Shown here piece after piece: positions 38,346-49,144 of a stretch of DNA of 64,000 nt; position 1 is the first letter of the stretch, and each line of letters starts with the position of its first letter. A program made the translations under genes and the position numbers. Origin of the DNA: Neocallimastix lanati (nom. inval.) (taxonomy: Eukaryota; Neocallimastigomycota; Neocallimastigomycetes; Neocallimastigales; Neocallimastigaceae); the NCBI GenBank assembly GCA_016946835.1, contig JACVTC010000016.1, positions 1,768,631 to 1,832,630 on the forward strand. Reading direction: 5' to 3'. The notes under the pieces are model-generated. The model was not told the DNA's origin. It worked only from the letters and a program-made list of their open reading frames with translations, and searched no databases.

Positions 38346-40569
38346 TGCCATTAAAACAAAAAATTAATAATTGAAATTTCCATTTAATAAAAAATCAAAT
38401 TAATTATAAATTAAAGTTACTATTTATTAAATATTAATTTATTTTTTCCCCAAAAATAAAGTATAATTTAAAAATATATAAAAATATATATTTTATATAT
38501 AATGTAATATATGTAAGATAAAAACAATTTGTAAAAAAAAAAAAAAGCTGTCATAATTGAAACAACAAATTTTGTTATGAAACTTTAAATTTTTATTATT
38601 TGATTCAAAATATTTATTATTTTATAACTTTATTAATAAAATTATCAATTCTATTTTTATTTTTATTTAACTTTATTTACTTACTTTGTTATTTCTATAT
38701 TATTTCCTTATCAATTATTTAATTACTAAATCTTTATTTAATAATTATTTAACTATTAAATATTTATTTATTAATTTTTATATATTTATAGAATCAATTT
38801 TTTAAAAAAAAAAATTCCTGTTTTGGCTTTGTTTAATATTTATTTATATTTTTTATTATTTTCATATGATAATTAGAAAATTTTAATAATTATTAATCTA
38901 TTATGAAAAGGAAAAAAAAAGGGAAAAATAAATAATTAAATTGAATTTACAGATGATACCAAATGATTCAATAAATGAATAAATAAATCATTATTAAATA
39001 AATAAATGATTTAATATACTATTAAATATGAAAATAAATAATATAGATTAATATGAAATAAAGAGTAAATAAAGAATGATAGAATAATATGTATATATAA
39101 AATCCATATATAGAATATATTAATAAAAATGTATAAATGAATGAATATATAAATAAATATATAAATAAAAATTAAATATTTTCAAAAAATAAAAATAAAA
39201 ATAAACCAATGGTAACTGAATATCATAAATAAACAAATAAGAACAAATGTATAGAAGTATTAATAAATAAATAAATATGTGAATGTGAATGAATAAATGA
39301 ATTAGTAAATATATAAAAGAATATATATAAATGCATATAAGTTTATAATAAATTATAATACTTTATATAAAAAATAAAGTATAAAATTAGTTAATAAAAT
39401 TAAAGTCATTTAGAAATGGAAATATCATTTATAATTTTTTTTTTAATAAAAGAGAATAAGCTCTTTATATACTCTTTATTATAATTATAATATTTTTTAT
39501 TTTTACTATTATTATTTATTTATTTTTTTAATTTTTTTATTTTATTTTTATTAATACTTTACTCTTTTATATTATTTCACTACTTATTTTTATTCTATTT
39601 TTTTTTAATGCTTTATTCTTTTATACTACTTCACTATTTAATTAAATTATCACTGACATATATAAATTAATATATTTTATAATTATTAACTTTTTTAGAA
39701 TATTTAAAATTATATCCAAGATAAAATATATTATATATTAAAATAAATAAAAATTATCAACTTCATTTATAATTATTTTCCTTATATTATATCCTATTTC
39801 AGTTATATTTAAAATATCTATTAAATCTAAACAAAAAACAAAAAACAAAAAAACAAAAAAACAAAAAAACAAAAAAATAGAAATATGGAGAATAGTTTGA
39901 GATTTGAAATAAGAACTACTATCATATTACTGTTAAAAATGTTAAAAATATTTATAAATATTTAACAGTTTTATTAACTTCTTTAAAAATTCCATAATAT
40001 ATAATTGTGTAATCATAATTATCCTCATTATTTACATTATAATTGAATTGAAAATATAATTTTAGTATTAAAATTATTATTAAATAAATAAGTGGTGTAA
40101 AGTTATATTCAATATATTTTAATGTCTTATTTTTAAAAATTTTATTATTAATAAAAATTGTTTTTTTTTTTTTTTTTTTTTTATATTATTATAAGATATT
40201 TCATCTTTTTGAGTATAGTAATTATTTTTTATTTTTGTCCTTCATTATATCTTATTATTTCATATTGTTTAACCTCTTACTTTTTATTTATATCAGTATT
40301 ATTTTTATTAATTATAGATATTAAATTCATCTTTTCTATTTATTGTTTTTTTTTATTTTTTAAAAAAAAAAATTAATTTTATTTTTGTTTTTTATTTAAA
40401 TTCAAAAATCTTGTTATTAATTTAAAGTAATTTTCATTTCTTTCTTTCTTTTTTTTTTTTCATTTCATTTCTTTTTTTTTTATTTTATTTATATTAATTA
40501 TATATACTGAATTTATTAATTTACTGTTTTATCAAATATTACTAAATAAACTAAAAGATTATTTATAAT

Positions 40570-40605
<36 letters not shown>

Positions 40606-41334
40606 ATATTTTATTTTTAGTTTCATTAGTTATTATTTATTGATCTAACTAATCCTAAAAATTTTAATAACAAAATTGCAATGGAAATTTATGGAAACAA
40701 ATATACTAGTATATTTTATTTTAATTTATCTTTTATTTTTTTTTTTTAATAAGATTCATTTAATAGAAAATAATTATTTTAACAATTTTATAGCTTTAGA
40801 TTTTATATGATTTATTAATTTTGAAAAAAGAATAAATAAGAGTAAATATCATATACGAACAAAAAAAAAAGTTCTTCAATGTGATTTTATTATTTATTAA
40901 ATTAATTAATAAGCAATACTAAATATTCTTTCAATTGATTTTATAATTAATGCTTATTTTTAAACATTAAAACTATTTCTTAAAGAACAAATTGCTTATT
41001 ATCAAGTAGAGCTTAACTATTTTTTTGTAAACCAAAATTATATACAAGCTATTTTAATATCTGTTACAATTAAAATTAATTATATTTAAATCCGTATCTT
41101 TAAAGCGAAAAATTAGTTTCAAAAAAATTTTTCTTAAATATATCATAAGTAGTAGATCGATTATCAAGCATTAATATAAAAATATTTTATTTTAAACGAA
41201 TAAAAATATGAATCAAGCTCAAATACTTAACTTATTCAAAATAGAACATAAAATCATTTTAAAATAAGCTCAATTCTATCTCACAAAAACAAATCAATCT
41301 TATTATATAAACATTCTAAGTTTTCTTTTATCAA

Positions 41335-41397
<63 letters not shown>

Positions 41398-42315
41398 CAT
41401 TTATTTTCATGCTGAAAATGATCAGCAGGAATAAATAATCAAAATGGATACTAAATAGTGAATTCCATGCTGAAATTGTCGGCGTTAAAATATTGAAGGT
41501 TAAAAGGTGAGCAAGACCAATTTATGGAATAATATAAAAAAAAATTAATAATAAATTACTTAAGAGAATGTTTAAAAAATAAGTAATCAATTAAATGTAA
41601 TATAATTTTTTTTTAACTTAATAAATCAACCAATAAATTGAAACTAGCTCATATACCAAATATAACCAATAATAACCAATAATACCTTTCTGAATTTAAA
41701 TAATATAATTAGATCAATCTGTAAAGAGTTCTATCAGAAACAGATTACAAATAACAAATTTTAACACCAAAATAAAAAAAAACACGTAATAAAAATTCGT
41801 TTTTTTAAATAAAATAATCTTTACTAATTAAAAAAAATTAAATCTCTTTTTGTTATTAACTATCATATAGTCAATAACTAATACATCGATTTAATTATAG
41901 AAATTTACATGTATTTATATTTTTTCATTATTACATTATAATATATTATTTCTATCTAATTTACATATATTACTATTTATTTATAAACAAAATATTTATT
42001 AATAATTTTATTAAATAATAATTAACTAAACTAAACAATAATTAATTTAATAAACTTTCAACTTATTTACAATAATAATTAAATTCAATAACAACTCATT
42101 TATTATATATTTATTATATAAATATTATTAATACTAATGTTTATATATTTACAATTCAAAACTATTTTTGTAAACTATTTAAACTAATTTTAACTATTTA
42201 AAACTATTCCGAAATTAATTTTAAAGTATTTTAAACTAACTAAACTAAATTAACTAAGTTAAATAGAATAACTATTTTAAATAAACTAAACTAAATTAAC
42301 TAACTTAAATAAATT

Positions 42316-42511
42316 TGTTAGAATATGTGAAATGTATGAAAAATAAGCTTCAAATGTATTGAAACATATTGTAATATAAATAATGTATAAGCCACAATGT
42401 ATTAATATAAAAGCATTTAATTTAGAATAATTAAGTGCTAGTAACTCTTTATCATAAAATATATTAATAAAATTGACATAATTATAAACCATAAATTCAT
42501 AACTCTTAACA
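42316..42511. repeat. 196 bp solo LTR (TGTTAG...TTAACA), copy 2
   Basis: It starts TGTTAGAATATG, ends CTCTTAACA, and is flanked by AAATT on both sides (42311-42315 and 42512-42516), a 5 bp target duplication. It matches the outer parts of 13922-14361. It lies inside the presumed 3' LTR of the gypsy element G1. No internal coding region is attached, so it is most simply a solo LTR left by recombination. Confidence 0.75.
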
Positions 42512-42700
42512 AAATTATTTAGATTTAAGTTATTATCCAAAATTATTTAAATAATAATTTTTCCTTTATGAAAAGTTTACATAAATTTATAAATAATTTT
42601 CATATACGTAAATCATAAATTTATGTAATTTTATTACATTAATTAATTATGTAATAATTAATTATTAAAGATTTTATTAATCTTTACATTCTCGCCCTTT
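42512..42700 (-). promoter_or_regulatory. polypurine tract and start of the G1 3' LTR
   Basis: On the minus strand AAAGGGCGAGAA (42700-42689) overlaps the stop codon of the G1 frame and is followed at once by TGTAAAGATT at 42688. This is the expected arrangement of a polypurine primer and a TG-starting 3' LTR. The far end of this LTR is not located. Confidence 0.65.
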
Positions 42701-44164
42701 AAGTTGAGCTCCTGCGAACTATAGAGTTCAATCTCCGGGAAGGAATGTCAATTATAAATGGTTGATATTTATGCCTAATGTATTCTTCATTAAAATCTTT
42801 ATCACCATCATCAACCACATTATTTCGTTTATTCCTTTTAGATTTACGAAAGTACTCTTGAATTAGCTGTCTATCGTAAATTTGATCTTCATCGATCCAA
42901 GAATCTTCAACAGAATCTAGGCCTTTCCAAGATACGAGGAAACGATTTTTTCCTCTATATGTCCTCATATCAATAATTCTTTCAGGAATCTTATCTATGG
43001 TATCGGTAGTTAACTTAATATTCTTTCTTTTCCTATTATTTCTATTAGCAAATTCATTTTCATAAAATGGTTCCAGTAAAGATACATGGAAAACAGGGTG
43101 ACAACGCATATTACTTGGTAATTTGAGTTCTTAGGCTAATGAACTAACTTTCTTCACAATTTCAAATGGACCAAGCATTTGGTCTGCTAATTTCCTTTTT
43201 ACATTCTTAGTTGTATTTCCTTTGAGTAACCAAACTTTTTTACCAACTTCAAAATCTGGTGAGGATGATCTTTTGAAATCGGCATACTTTTTATAAGTTT
43301 CTTTAGCTGACTCTAAATTTTCCTTTAAAAATTTAATATTTTCATTTATATCTTTCACTCTAACATCAGCTCTATGAGGACTATCTGAAGAAGGAATTTC
43401 TAAACTAAATTTTGGATTAAATCCATAGTTTGCAAAAAATGGTGATTGATTGATTGATTGTTGCAGAGTATTATTATAAGCAAATTCGGTAAAAGGCAAC
43501 AAGTCAACCCAATTATTTTGTTTTTCATTTATGAAACAACGGAGATATTGTTCCAATATTCCGTTCACCCTCTCCGTTTGACCATCAGTCTGCGGATGGT
43601 TCGAAGTGGAGAATGACAACTTAATGTTTAATAATTCGCAAAGACGATTCCAAAAATCAGAAGTAAATTGCGTACCTCTATCCGAAACAATGGAATCAGG
43701 AAAGCCATGTAACCTAAAGATATGGTTAATAAAAGAATCGGCAGCAATTGAAGCAGTAGGAAGACAACGTAAAGGAATAAAATGTGCCATTTTAGTCAAT
43801 CTATCTACAACAGTCATGACAGTGGTCATATCTTTGGATTTCGGTAATTCAACAATAAAATCCATGGAGATGTCTGACCATGGTCTGTCGGGGGTAGACA
43901 AAGGAGATAAAAGACCGTAGGGTTTATGTCTTGGAACTTTAGCTTTGCAGCAAGTTTCACAGGACTTAACAAACTTTTTAACATCATTACGTAACTTAGG
44001 CCACCAAAAGTTACGATTAATCAAATCAAATGTTTTGCGTACACCGAAATGACCAGCAGTAACAGAGTTATGGTGTATTTCAAGAACTCTTGTGCGAAGA
44101 TTCTGAGGGACATAAATTAAGTTATCAAAAAGTAAGAAACCTTCCTTATCAATTTTACACTTAT
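42699..44164 (-). pseudogene. G1 chromovirus pol, 3' part: integrase and chromodomain
   Basis: This is the second half of an older Ty3/gypsy pol, separated from its first half (50970-51645) by the inserted G2. Seen on the minus strand: integrase zinc domain (HHNSVTAGHFG ... CETCCKAK, 44090-43950), catalytic core (ISMDFIVELP, VSDRGTQFTSDFW, QTDGQTERVN), a GPY-like LADQMLGPFEIVKK and a chromodomain (RIIDMRTYRGKNRFLVSWKG, 42985-42880). The only lesion I find is an in-frame TAA at 43131-43133, where G2 has a Tyr codon (VSSLA-stop-ELKLP against SDVSYKLKLP); the frame then continues to the stop at 42699. Confidence 0.88.
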
Positions 44165-44805
44165 TATAACAAAATATTATAATAAATATAATAACACTCA
44201 AAAAAAACAAAAATTATTTTATTTTTTATTTATTTTTTTTCTTTTATTATAATTATTTTATTAATTATATTTATTATAATACTATAAGCCGCAAGGGTTG
44301 ATATAGTATTAATATTAAAAAAAGTTTTATTAAAAAATTAAGTTTTATTAACTAAACAAAATTAAAATAAAAAACACAAAGAAAAGAATATTTGTTAATA
44401 AGAATTTTACTCATATTTATATTTTTTTCAAAAGTTAAAGTTATTAAAAAATAAAAATAAAAGTTTCTAAAAAGTTCTTAAAAATCGAAAAATTTAGAAA
44501 AAATAGAAAACAATAGAATTAAGAATTTAATAGAATAAATTTTAATTAATTAAACACAAGAATTATCAAGAAATTCTAGTAATTTCTTGAACTATAAAGA
44601 ATCTTCTAGATATTTTTTAGAATAAAACTATAAAATAATAATAAATGTGAATCGAACCCTAAGTAGTTTGATTCATGGTATTAGTTACTAACAACTATAT
44701 CAGAAATAATATTTTTTAAATTTAATTATTTGTTTTAAAACTTTATTGAAAAATAATACTAAATATTAAAATAATAAAATAATTGTAATTATTAATTCTG
44801 TTATA
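44165..44805 (-). repeat. G2 3' LTR
   Basis: The LTR has TATAACA...TGTTATA inverted ends rather than plain TG...CA. It contains a tRNA-like A-box/B-box pair (44649-44702) about 100 bp from its 5' end on the element strand. Confidence 0.92.
44649..44702 (-). promoter_or_regulatory. tRNA-like A-box/B-box pair in the G2 3' LTR
   Basis: On the minus strand TGATATAGTTG (44702-44692, A-box-like, consensus TRGYNNARNNGG) is followed 43 bp later by GGGTTCGATTC (44659-44649, B-box-like, consensus GGTTCGANTCC). A TAGTT/AACTA stem can form at the D-arm position. The T-arm stem does not pair well, so this is not a functional tRNA gene. The same sequence is in the 5' LTR, and a similar one is in the LTR-like segment at 52201-52260. 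Confidence 0.55.
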
Positions 44806-44817
44806 ACTCTCTCCCTT
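44806..44817 (-). promoter_or_regulatory. G2 polypurine tract
   Basis: AAGGGAGAGAG on the minus strand lies immediately before the 3' LTR, just at the end of the gag-pol frame (stop at 44816-44818). It is the expected primer for plus-strand DNA synthesis. Confidence 0.85.
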
Positions 44818-47800
44818 AGAGACGGATTCCAGACGTCTTAGGTTTTGGTTTATTTGGAAACTTCTTGTGGAATTCGGCAAGAAGTTTATTGCAATGAAGA
44901 TTCTCAAAAGGTTCCCATGAGTTTTCAGAATCATCATAACCTTTCCAATGAATTAAATATTTAATTTTGTTATGAAATTTCTTTGAATCAAGAATAGATT
45001 CAACTTCATATTCTTTTTCTCCATTAAGTATAATAGGTTTTGGAGTTGGGATATTTCTTTCTGTAAATTCATTTTCATAGGCTGGCTCAAGAAGTGAAAC
45101 GTGGAAAACTGGAAAGACCCTAAAAGAGTTTGGTAACTTTAATTTATAACTTACATCTGAAATTTTCTTTAAAATAGTAAATGGACCAGATTTCTTAGGA
45201 GCAAGTTTACCTTTTTTATTATTTATTAAATCATTCCTTAACAGCCAAACTTTTGAGCCAACTTTAAACTCAGGCGGAGACATATGTTTATCATCATAAT
45301 ATTTTTTTTGAAAATTAACTGCACTTTGAAGATTTTCTTTAAGTACATTTCTTAATTCTTTTAAGTCTTTAGCAATAATTTCAGCACGAGGGACAATAGA
45401 AACATCTGGAGTAGAAGGATCAAATTTAGGATTGAACCCATAATTAAGAAAGAAAGGAGTAGCATTTGCAGATTCTTGTATTGTGTTATTGTAAGCAAAT
45501 TCTGCAAGAGATAAATATTCTATCCAATTATTTTGTTGATAATTAACATAACATCTTAAGTATTGTTCAAGTATTGCGTTTACCCTCTCCGTTTGACCAT
45601 TAGTTTGCTGATGATGAGCAGATGATAAACAAAGATCAACATGAAGTAAATTAAATAATCTATTCCAAAATTTAGAAGTAAACTGAGTACCTTTATCCGA
45701 CACAATATCCTTTGGCAGACCATGAAGTTTGAAAATAGAATTAAGAAATTGTTCAGCACAATCCTCAGCAGAGGGAACTGATTTAAAGGGAACAAAATGA
45801 GCCATCTTCGTAAAGCGATCAACTACGACAAGAATACAAGACATACCATTGGAAGAGGGAAGATCTGTTATAAAATCCATTGAAATTGATTCCCAAGGAT
45901 TATTGCCAATGGGTAAAGATTTAAGTAAACCGTAAGGTTTATGACGAGGAGCTTTTGAAGCGCAGCACACATTACAAGTACGAATATATTTTTTAATATC
46001 CTTATGCATACCAGGCCACCAATAATTTCTAGAAACTAAGTCAGAGGTTTTATTTATGCCAAAGTGGCCAGCAGTAGGAGAATCATGACAAGAACAAAGA
46101 ATTTTAAATCTAAGGCATTCAGGAATATAAATAAGATTGTCATATAAAAGAATACCATTGGAGAACGAAAGGAGATCAACCGAAGCAATGGGTTTCTCAT
46201 TAGCAGAAGGCTTTTCAAAATATATCTTAACATTATTAAAGAAAGGATCCTTGGAGTAACACTTTTTAATTTCATCTTGTAGATTTGATTCAATAGAGAT
46301 CCTTGAAGTAAAACAAAAATTTTCCGGTTTAAGTACTTGGTAAGGTTTAGCAGGTTCATGATTATCATAATCAGGACGGCGAGATAAAGCATCTGGCTTA
46401 CCACCGCGAGAACCTGGACGATACTCAATTTGAAAGTCAAATCGAGTAAAGAACATTGACCATCTAATTAAACGTTGTGAAAGCTGTTCTGGTTTCTTAA
46501 AGTAGAGTAGATTTCTATGATCAGTAAGAACTTTAATAGTATTCTTAGCACCTTCTAAATAGTACCTCCAAGTTTCAAAAGCAGTCTTAATAGCAAGTAA
46601 CTCTTTATCATAAATTGGATAATTGCATTCAGCAGAGGTAAAAGCTCTAGAATAGAAAGTAATTGGATGAAGCTTATTATCTTTAGAGCTAACTTGGGAT
46701 AAAATACATCCAAGCGCAAAATTACTTGCATCCGTTTCAACAAAAAATTGAGAATTAGGATCAGCAGGAATAAGGATGGGAGCAGAAGTAAAAGAGCGTT
46801 TAAGAAGTTCAAAGGAGTCATTAGCATCTTTTGACCAAACAAAAGGAACATTTTTTCTTGTAAGTTTATTAAGAGGATAAGCAATTTTAGCAAAATTTTT
46901 TATAAAGCGTCTGTAGAAATTGGCTAGGCCAAGAAACGATTGAACTTCTTTAACTGTAGTTGGAGCAGGCCAATCTAAAATAGCTGAGACTTTCTTAATA
47001 TCCATCTTAAGACCATCTGAAGATACATAATATCCTAAAAATTTAACTTCGAACTTATCAAACTCACATTTTTCAAGGTTAACATGTAAATGAAATTTCC
47101 TAAGTTGTAATAGTACTTTTTTAACGTGTAAATGATGTTCAGAAAGATCATCAGAAAAAATGATAATATCATCAATATAGGCATAACAAAATTTACCTAA
47201 ATAGTCACTTAATGCAGTATCAATCATTCTTTGAAAACAGGCAGGTGCATTCTTGAAACCGAAAGGCATAACTCTAAATTCAAAGTGTCCTAAGCTACAT
47301 ACAAAAGCTGTTTTGTATTCATCTCCAGACCTGATACGAATTTGGAAGTAAGCAGATTTTAAATCAAGCTTTGAGTAATACTTATGACCAGGAGCTTTAT
47401 TAAAAATAACAGTTGTTAAAGGCATAGGATAACTATCTCTAATGGTGATTTCATTAAGTTTCCTAAGATCAATACACATACGTAACTCACCATTATCTTT
47501 TGGAGCAAATAAAATTGGATGACCAGCTTCTGATTTTGACCTAACAATAAAACCGTATTTTAAATAGTCTTTAATAATTTTTTCTAAAGCTATTTCTTCG
47601 GGAATTGTAAGGGGATAAATTGCACTATAATATAACTTAGTATTAGGTTTAAGGTCAATAGCACAATCAAAACTAGAATGAGGAGGTAAGATTTTAGCTT
47701 CTTCTTCACTAAATACATCAGAGAATTCTAGATAAATGGCGGGAAGTGTTTTATTTGGAGTATCCATGTTTGGGGAAGAGGCAATTGAATTCTTCAACAC

Positions 47801-49144
47801 GGAAGGAGAAATAGAAGAATTATCAAACAAAGAATTATTAGGGGTGCATGAACTGGAATAGGCTGGTTTCGAAGAGATAGAGTCGGAAGTATTAGAAGTA
47901 AGAGAAAGTGAAGTAGAGTTAACCGAGGTTGAAGGTATTGATTCAACAAAGGAAGAATCTGACGCATTGTTATTACTATTGCAAAAGCTTAAAATATTAT
48001 TGTTGAAATCAATTGATGATTTATTTTCTTTAAGAAATCTAGAACCAATTAAGCACTCAAATTTGTCGTTCAAATCAATAACAAAAAATTCTGTTAAGAC
48101 CTGAAGGTTACTAACTTTAAATAATATTGGTATAGTTTTACCAACAACGTCTTTGTCACCACCAATACCAGTAATGTTATCAGCTTCTAAATTATCATGT
48201 ACAAGCTTAAAATTATTAATTTTAGCAAAATTACTATCCATAAGATTCAAGTCGGAGCCGGAATCTATAAGAGCCTTAGCTTTAATCCATTTATTTTTGT
48301 AGTTAAAGGAACACTTAATAATACAATCTTTATTAAATTTCTTAGAAGAATTAGATCTAGCCATATGGGAGGAGCCAGGTTTATTTGCTCGCTTTGGACA
48401 ATTTATTAACTTATGGCTTGATTGTCCACAATATAGACAAAGCCCTTCTTTAATTCTTCTTGCTCTTTCTTCAGGGGATAAATGAGAGTAATTTGAATCA
48501 TTATTTGATTTGAAAAAGGAATTAGAATTGGCGTTTCTATTATTACTAGAGTTAAATCTATAATACTTCCTATTATTACGAGAATTATTATTATTATTAC
48601 TGTTATTTCTAGAATTGTAATTGTTGATCGTTGCGAATCGAGTCATTTGATGATCTATACGATTGGTAATTCGCATTAGTTCACTTAATTTGGCAGGAGG
48701 AGGGAACAAACTAATTACTCTTTCTTGAAGTCTTGGTAGCAATCCTTCAATATAAACATCCATTAAGGCAAATTCATTCCAGTCCGTTTTTTCCGAAAGC
48801 CTACGGAATTCATTATAGTAATCAGTGACTTTACCATATGCTTTTTGCTTAATATGCATAAGAGCTTGATTACAATTAAAAACTGCATCTACGTCACTGA
48901 ATCTATCCTTCATAAGTTCAATGAAAGCGTTAAAATCGTCAAGGACTGGGTTATTTTCATTCATCAAGTCTGCAGCCCAATCCATAGCTTCATCTCTTAA
49001 CAAAGTGATGGTATAAGCTACTTTTAACGGATCATTGGTGAAATATTCAGGACGAAGTACAATGGCTAACCCAACATAAGCTAAAAATCCCTTGAGCTTA
49101 GCTGAATCGCCATTAAAATGAAAATCGTTTGATGAAGAAGACAT
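44816..49144 (-). CDS. G2 gag-pol polyprotein with chromodomain
   Basis: A single 1442-residue frame starting MSSSSNDFHF. Domains in order: retrotransposon gag (about 1-190), Asn/Ser linker, CCHC zinc knuckle CLYCGQSSHKLINC (about 236-249), aspartic protease ALIDSGSDLN (about 293-302), reverse transcriptase with YIDD (about 656), RNase H starting at ETDASNFALG (about 803), integrase zinc domain (HDSPTAGHFG ... CNVCCASK, about 1020-1062), integrase core with MDFITDL, DKGTQFTSKFW and QTNGQTERVN (D, D and E all present), a GPF-like module, and a C-terminal chromodomain (YLIHWKGYDDSENSWEPFEN, about 1395-1415). Chromodomains of this class bind modified histones and direct integration to heterochromatin. 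No frameshift or stop occurs between gag and pol, so one polyprotein is made. All catalytic residues I can check are intact. Confidence 0.95.
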   Translation of the reverse strand: MSSSSNDFHFNGDSAKLKGFLAYVGLAIVLRPEYFTNDPLKVAYTITLLRDEAMDWAADLMNENNPVLDDFNAFIELMKDRFSDVDAVFNCNQALMHIKQKAYGKVTDYYNEFRRLSEKTDWNEFALMDVYIEGLLPRLQERVISLFPPPAKLSELMRITNRIDHQMTRFATINNYNSRNNSNNNNNSRNNRKYYRFNSSNNRNANSNSFFKSNNDSNYSHLSPEERARRIKEGLCLYCGQSSHKLINCPKRANKPGSSHMARSNSSKKFNKDCIIKCSFNYKNKWIKAKALIDSGSDLNLMDSNFAKINNFKLVHDNLEADNITGIGGDKDVVGKTIPILFKVSNLQVLTEFFVIDLNDKFECLIGSRFLKENKSSIDFNNNILSFCNSNNNASDSSFVESIPSTSVNSTSLSLTSNTSDSISSKPAYSSSCTPNNSLFDNSSISPSVLKNSIASSPNMDTPNKTLPAIYLEFSDVFSEEEAKILPPHSSFDCAIDLKPNTKLYYSAIYPLTIPEEIALEKIIKDYLKYGFIVRSKSEAGHPILFAPKDNGELRMCIDLRKLNEITIRDSYPMPLTTVIFNKAPGHKYYSKLDLKSAYFQIRIRSGDEYKTAFVCSLGHFEFRVMPFGFKNAPACFQRMIDTALSDYLGKFCYAYIDDIIIFSDDLSEHHLHVKKVLLQLRKFHLHVNLEKCEFDKFEVKFLGYYVSSDGLKMDIKKVSAILDWPAPTTVKEVQSFLGLANFYRRFIKNFAKIAYPLNKLTRKNVPFVWSKDANDSFELLKRSFTSAPILIPADPNSQFFVETDASNFALGCILSQVSSKDNKLHPITFYSRAFTSAECNYPIYDKELLAIKTAFETWRYYLEGAKNTIKVLTDHRNLLYFKKPEQLSQRLIRWSMFFTRFDFQIEYRPGSRGGKPDALSRRPDYDNHEPAKPYQVLKPENFCFTSRISIESNLQDEIKKCYSKDPFFNNVKIYFEKPSANEKPIASVDLLSFSNGILLYDNLIYIPECLRFKILCSCHDSPTAGHFGINKTSDLVSRNYWWPGMHKDIKKYIRTCNVCCASKAPRHKPYGLLKSLPIGNNPWESISMDFITDLPSSNGMSCILVVVDRFTKMAHFVPFKSVPSAEDCAEQFLNSIFKLHGLPKDIVSDKGTQFTSKFWNRLFNLLHVDLCLSSAHHQQTNGQTERVNAILEQYLRCYVNYQQNNWIEYLSLAEFAYNNTIQESANATPFFLNYGFNPKFDPSTPDVSIVPRAEIIAKDLKELRNVLKENLQSAVNFQKKYYDDKHMSPPEFKVGSKVWLLRNDLINNKKGKLAPKKSGPFTILKKISDVSYKLKLPNSFRVFPVFHVSLLEPAYENEFTERNIPTPKPIILNGEKEYEVESILDSKKFHNKIKYLIHWKGYDDSENSWEPFENLHCNKLLAEFHKKFPNKPKPKTSGIRL

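Larger units (their letters stand above)
33667..42315. other. 8.6 kb AT-rich gene desert
   Basis: The longest gene-free stretch. It holds an (AAT)n array at 33750-33821, three TTTTTTTATTTTTTAACT units at 33863-33925, long TATTTATTATT tracts (listed separately), an AAAAAAC repeat at 39833-39877, T runs at about 36878-36897 and 40570-40604, an (AAT)n plus poly(A) pair at 41336-41397, and a more mixed segment at 41398-41530. Its right end is probably the rest of the G1 3' LTR. No reliable coding frame or RNA gene is seen. Confidence 0.65.

Noticed and set aside
40158-40376. Small Phe/Ile-rich plus-strand frame
   Set aside because: It starts in a T run and is composed of A/T-driven residues throughout; there is no motif or context.
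43606-43920. Plus-strand frame opposite the G1 integrase
   Set aside because: Antisense shadow of the integrase core; codon composition and motifs support only the minus strand.
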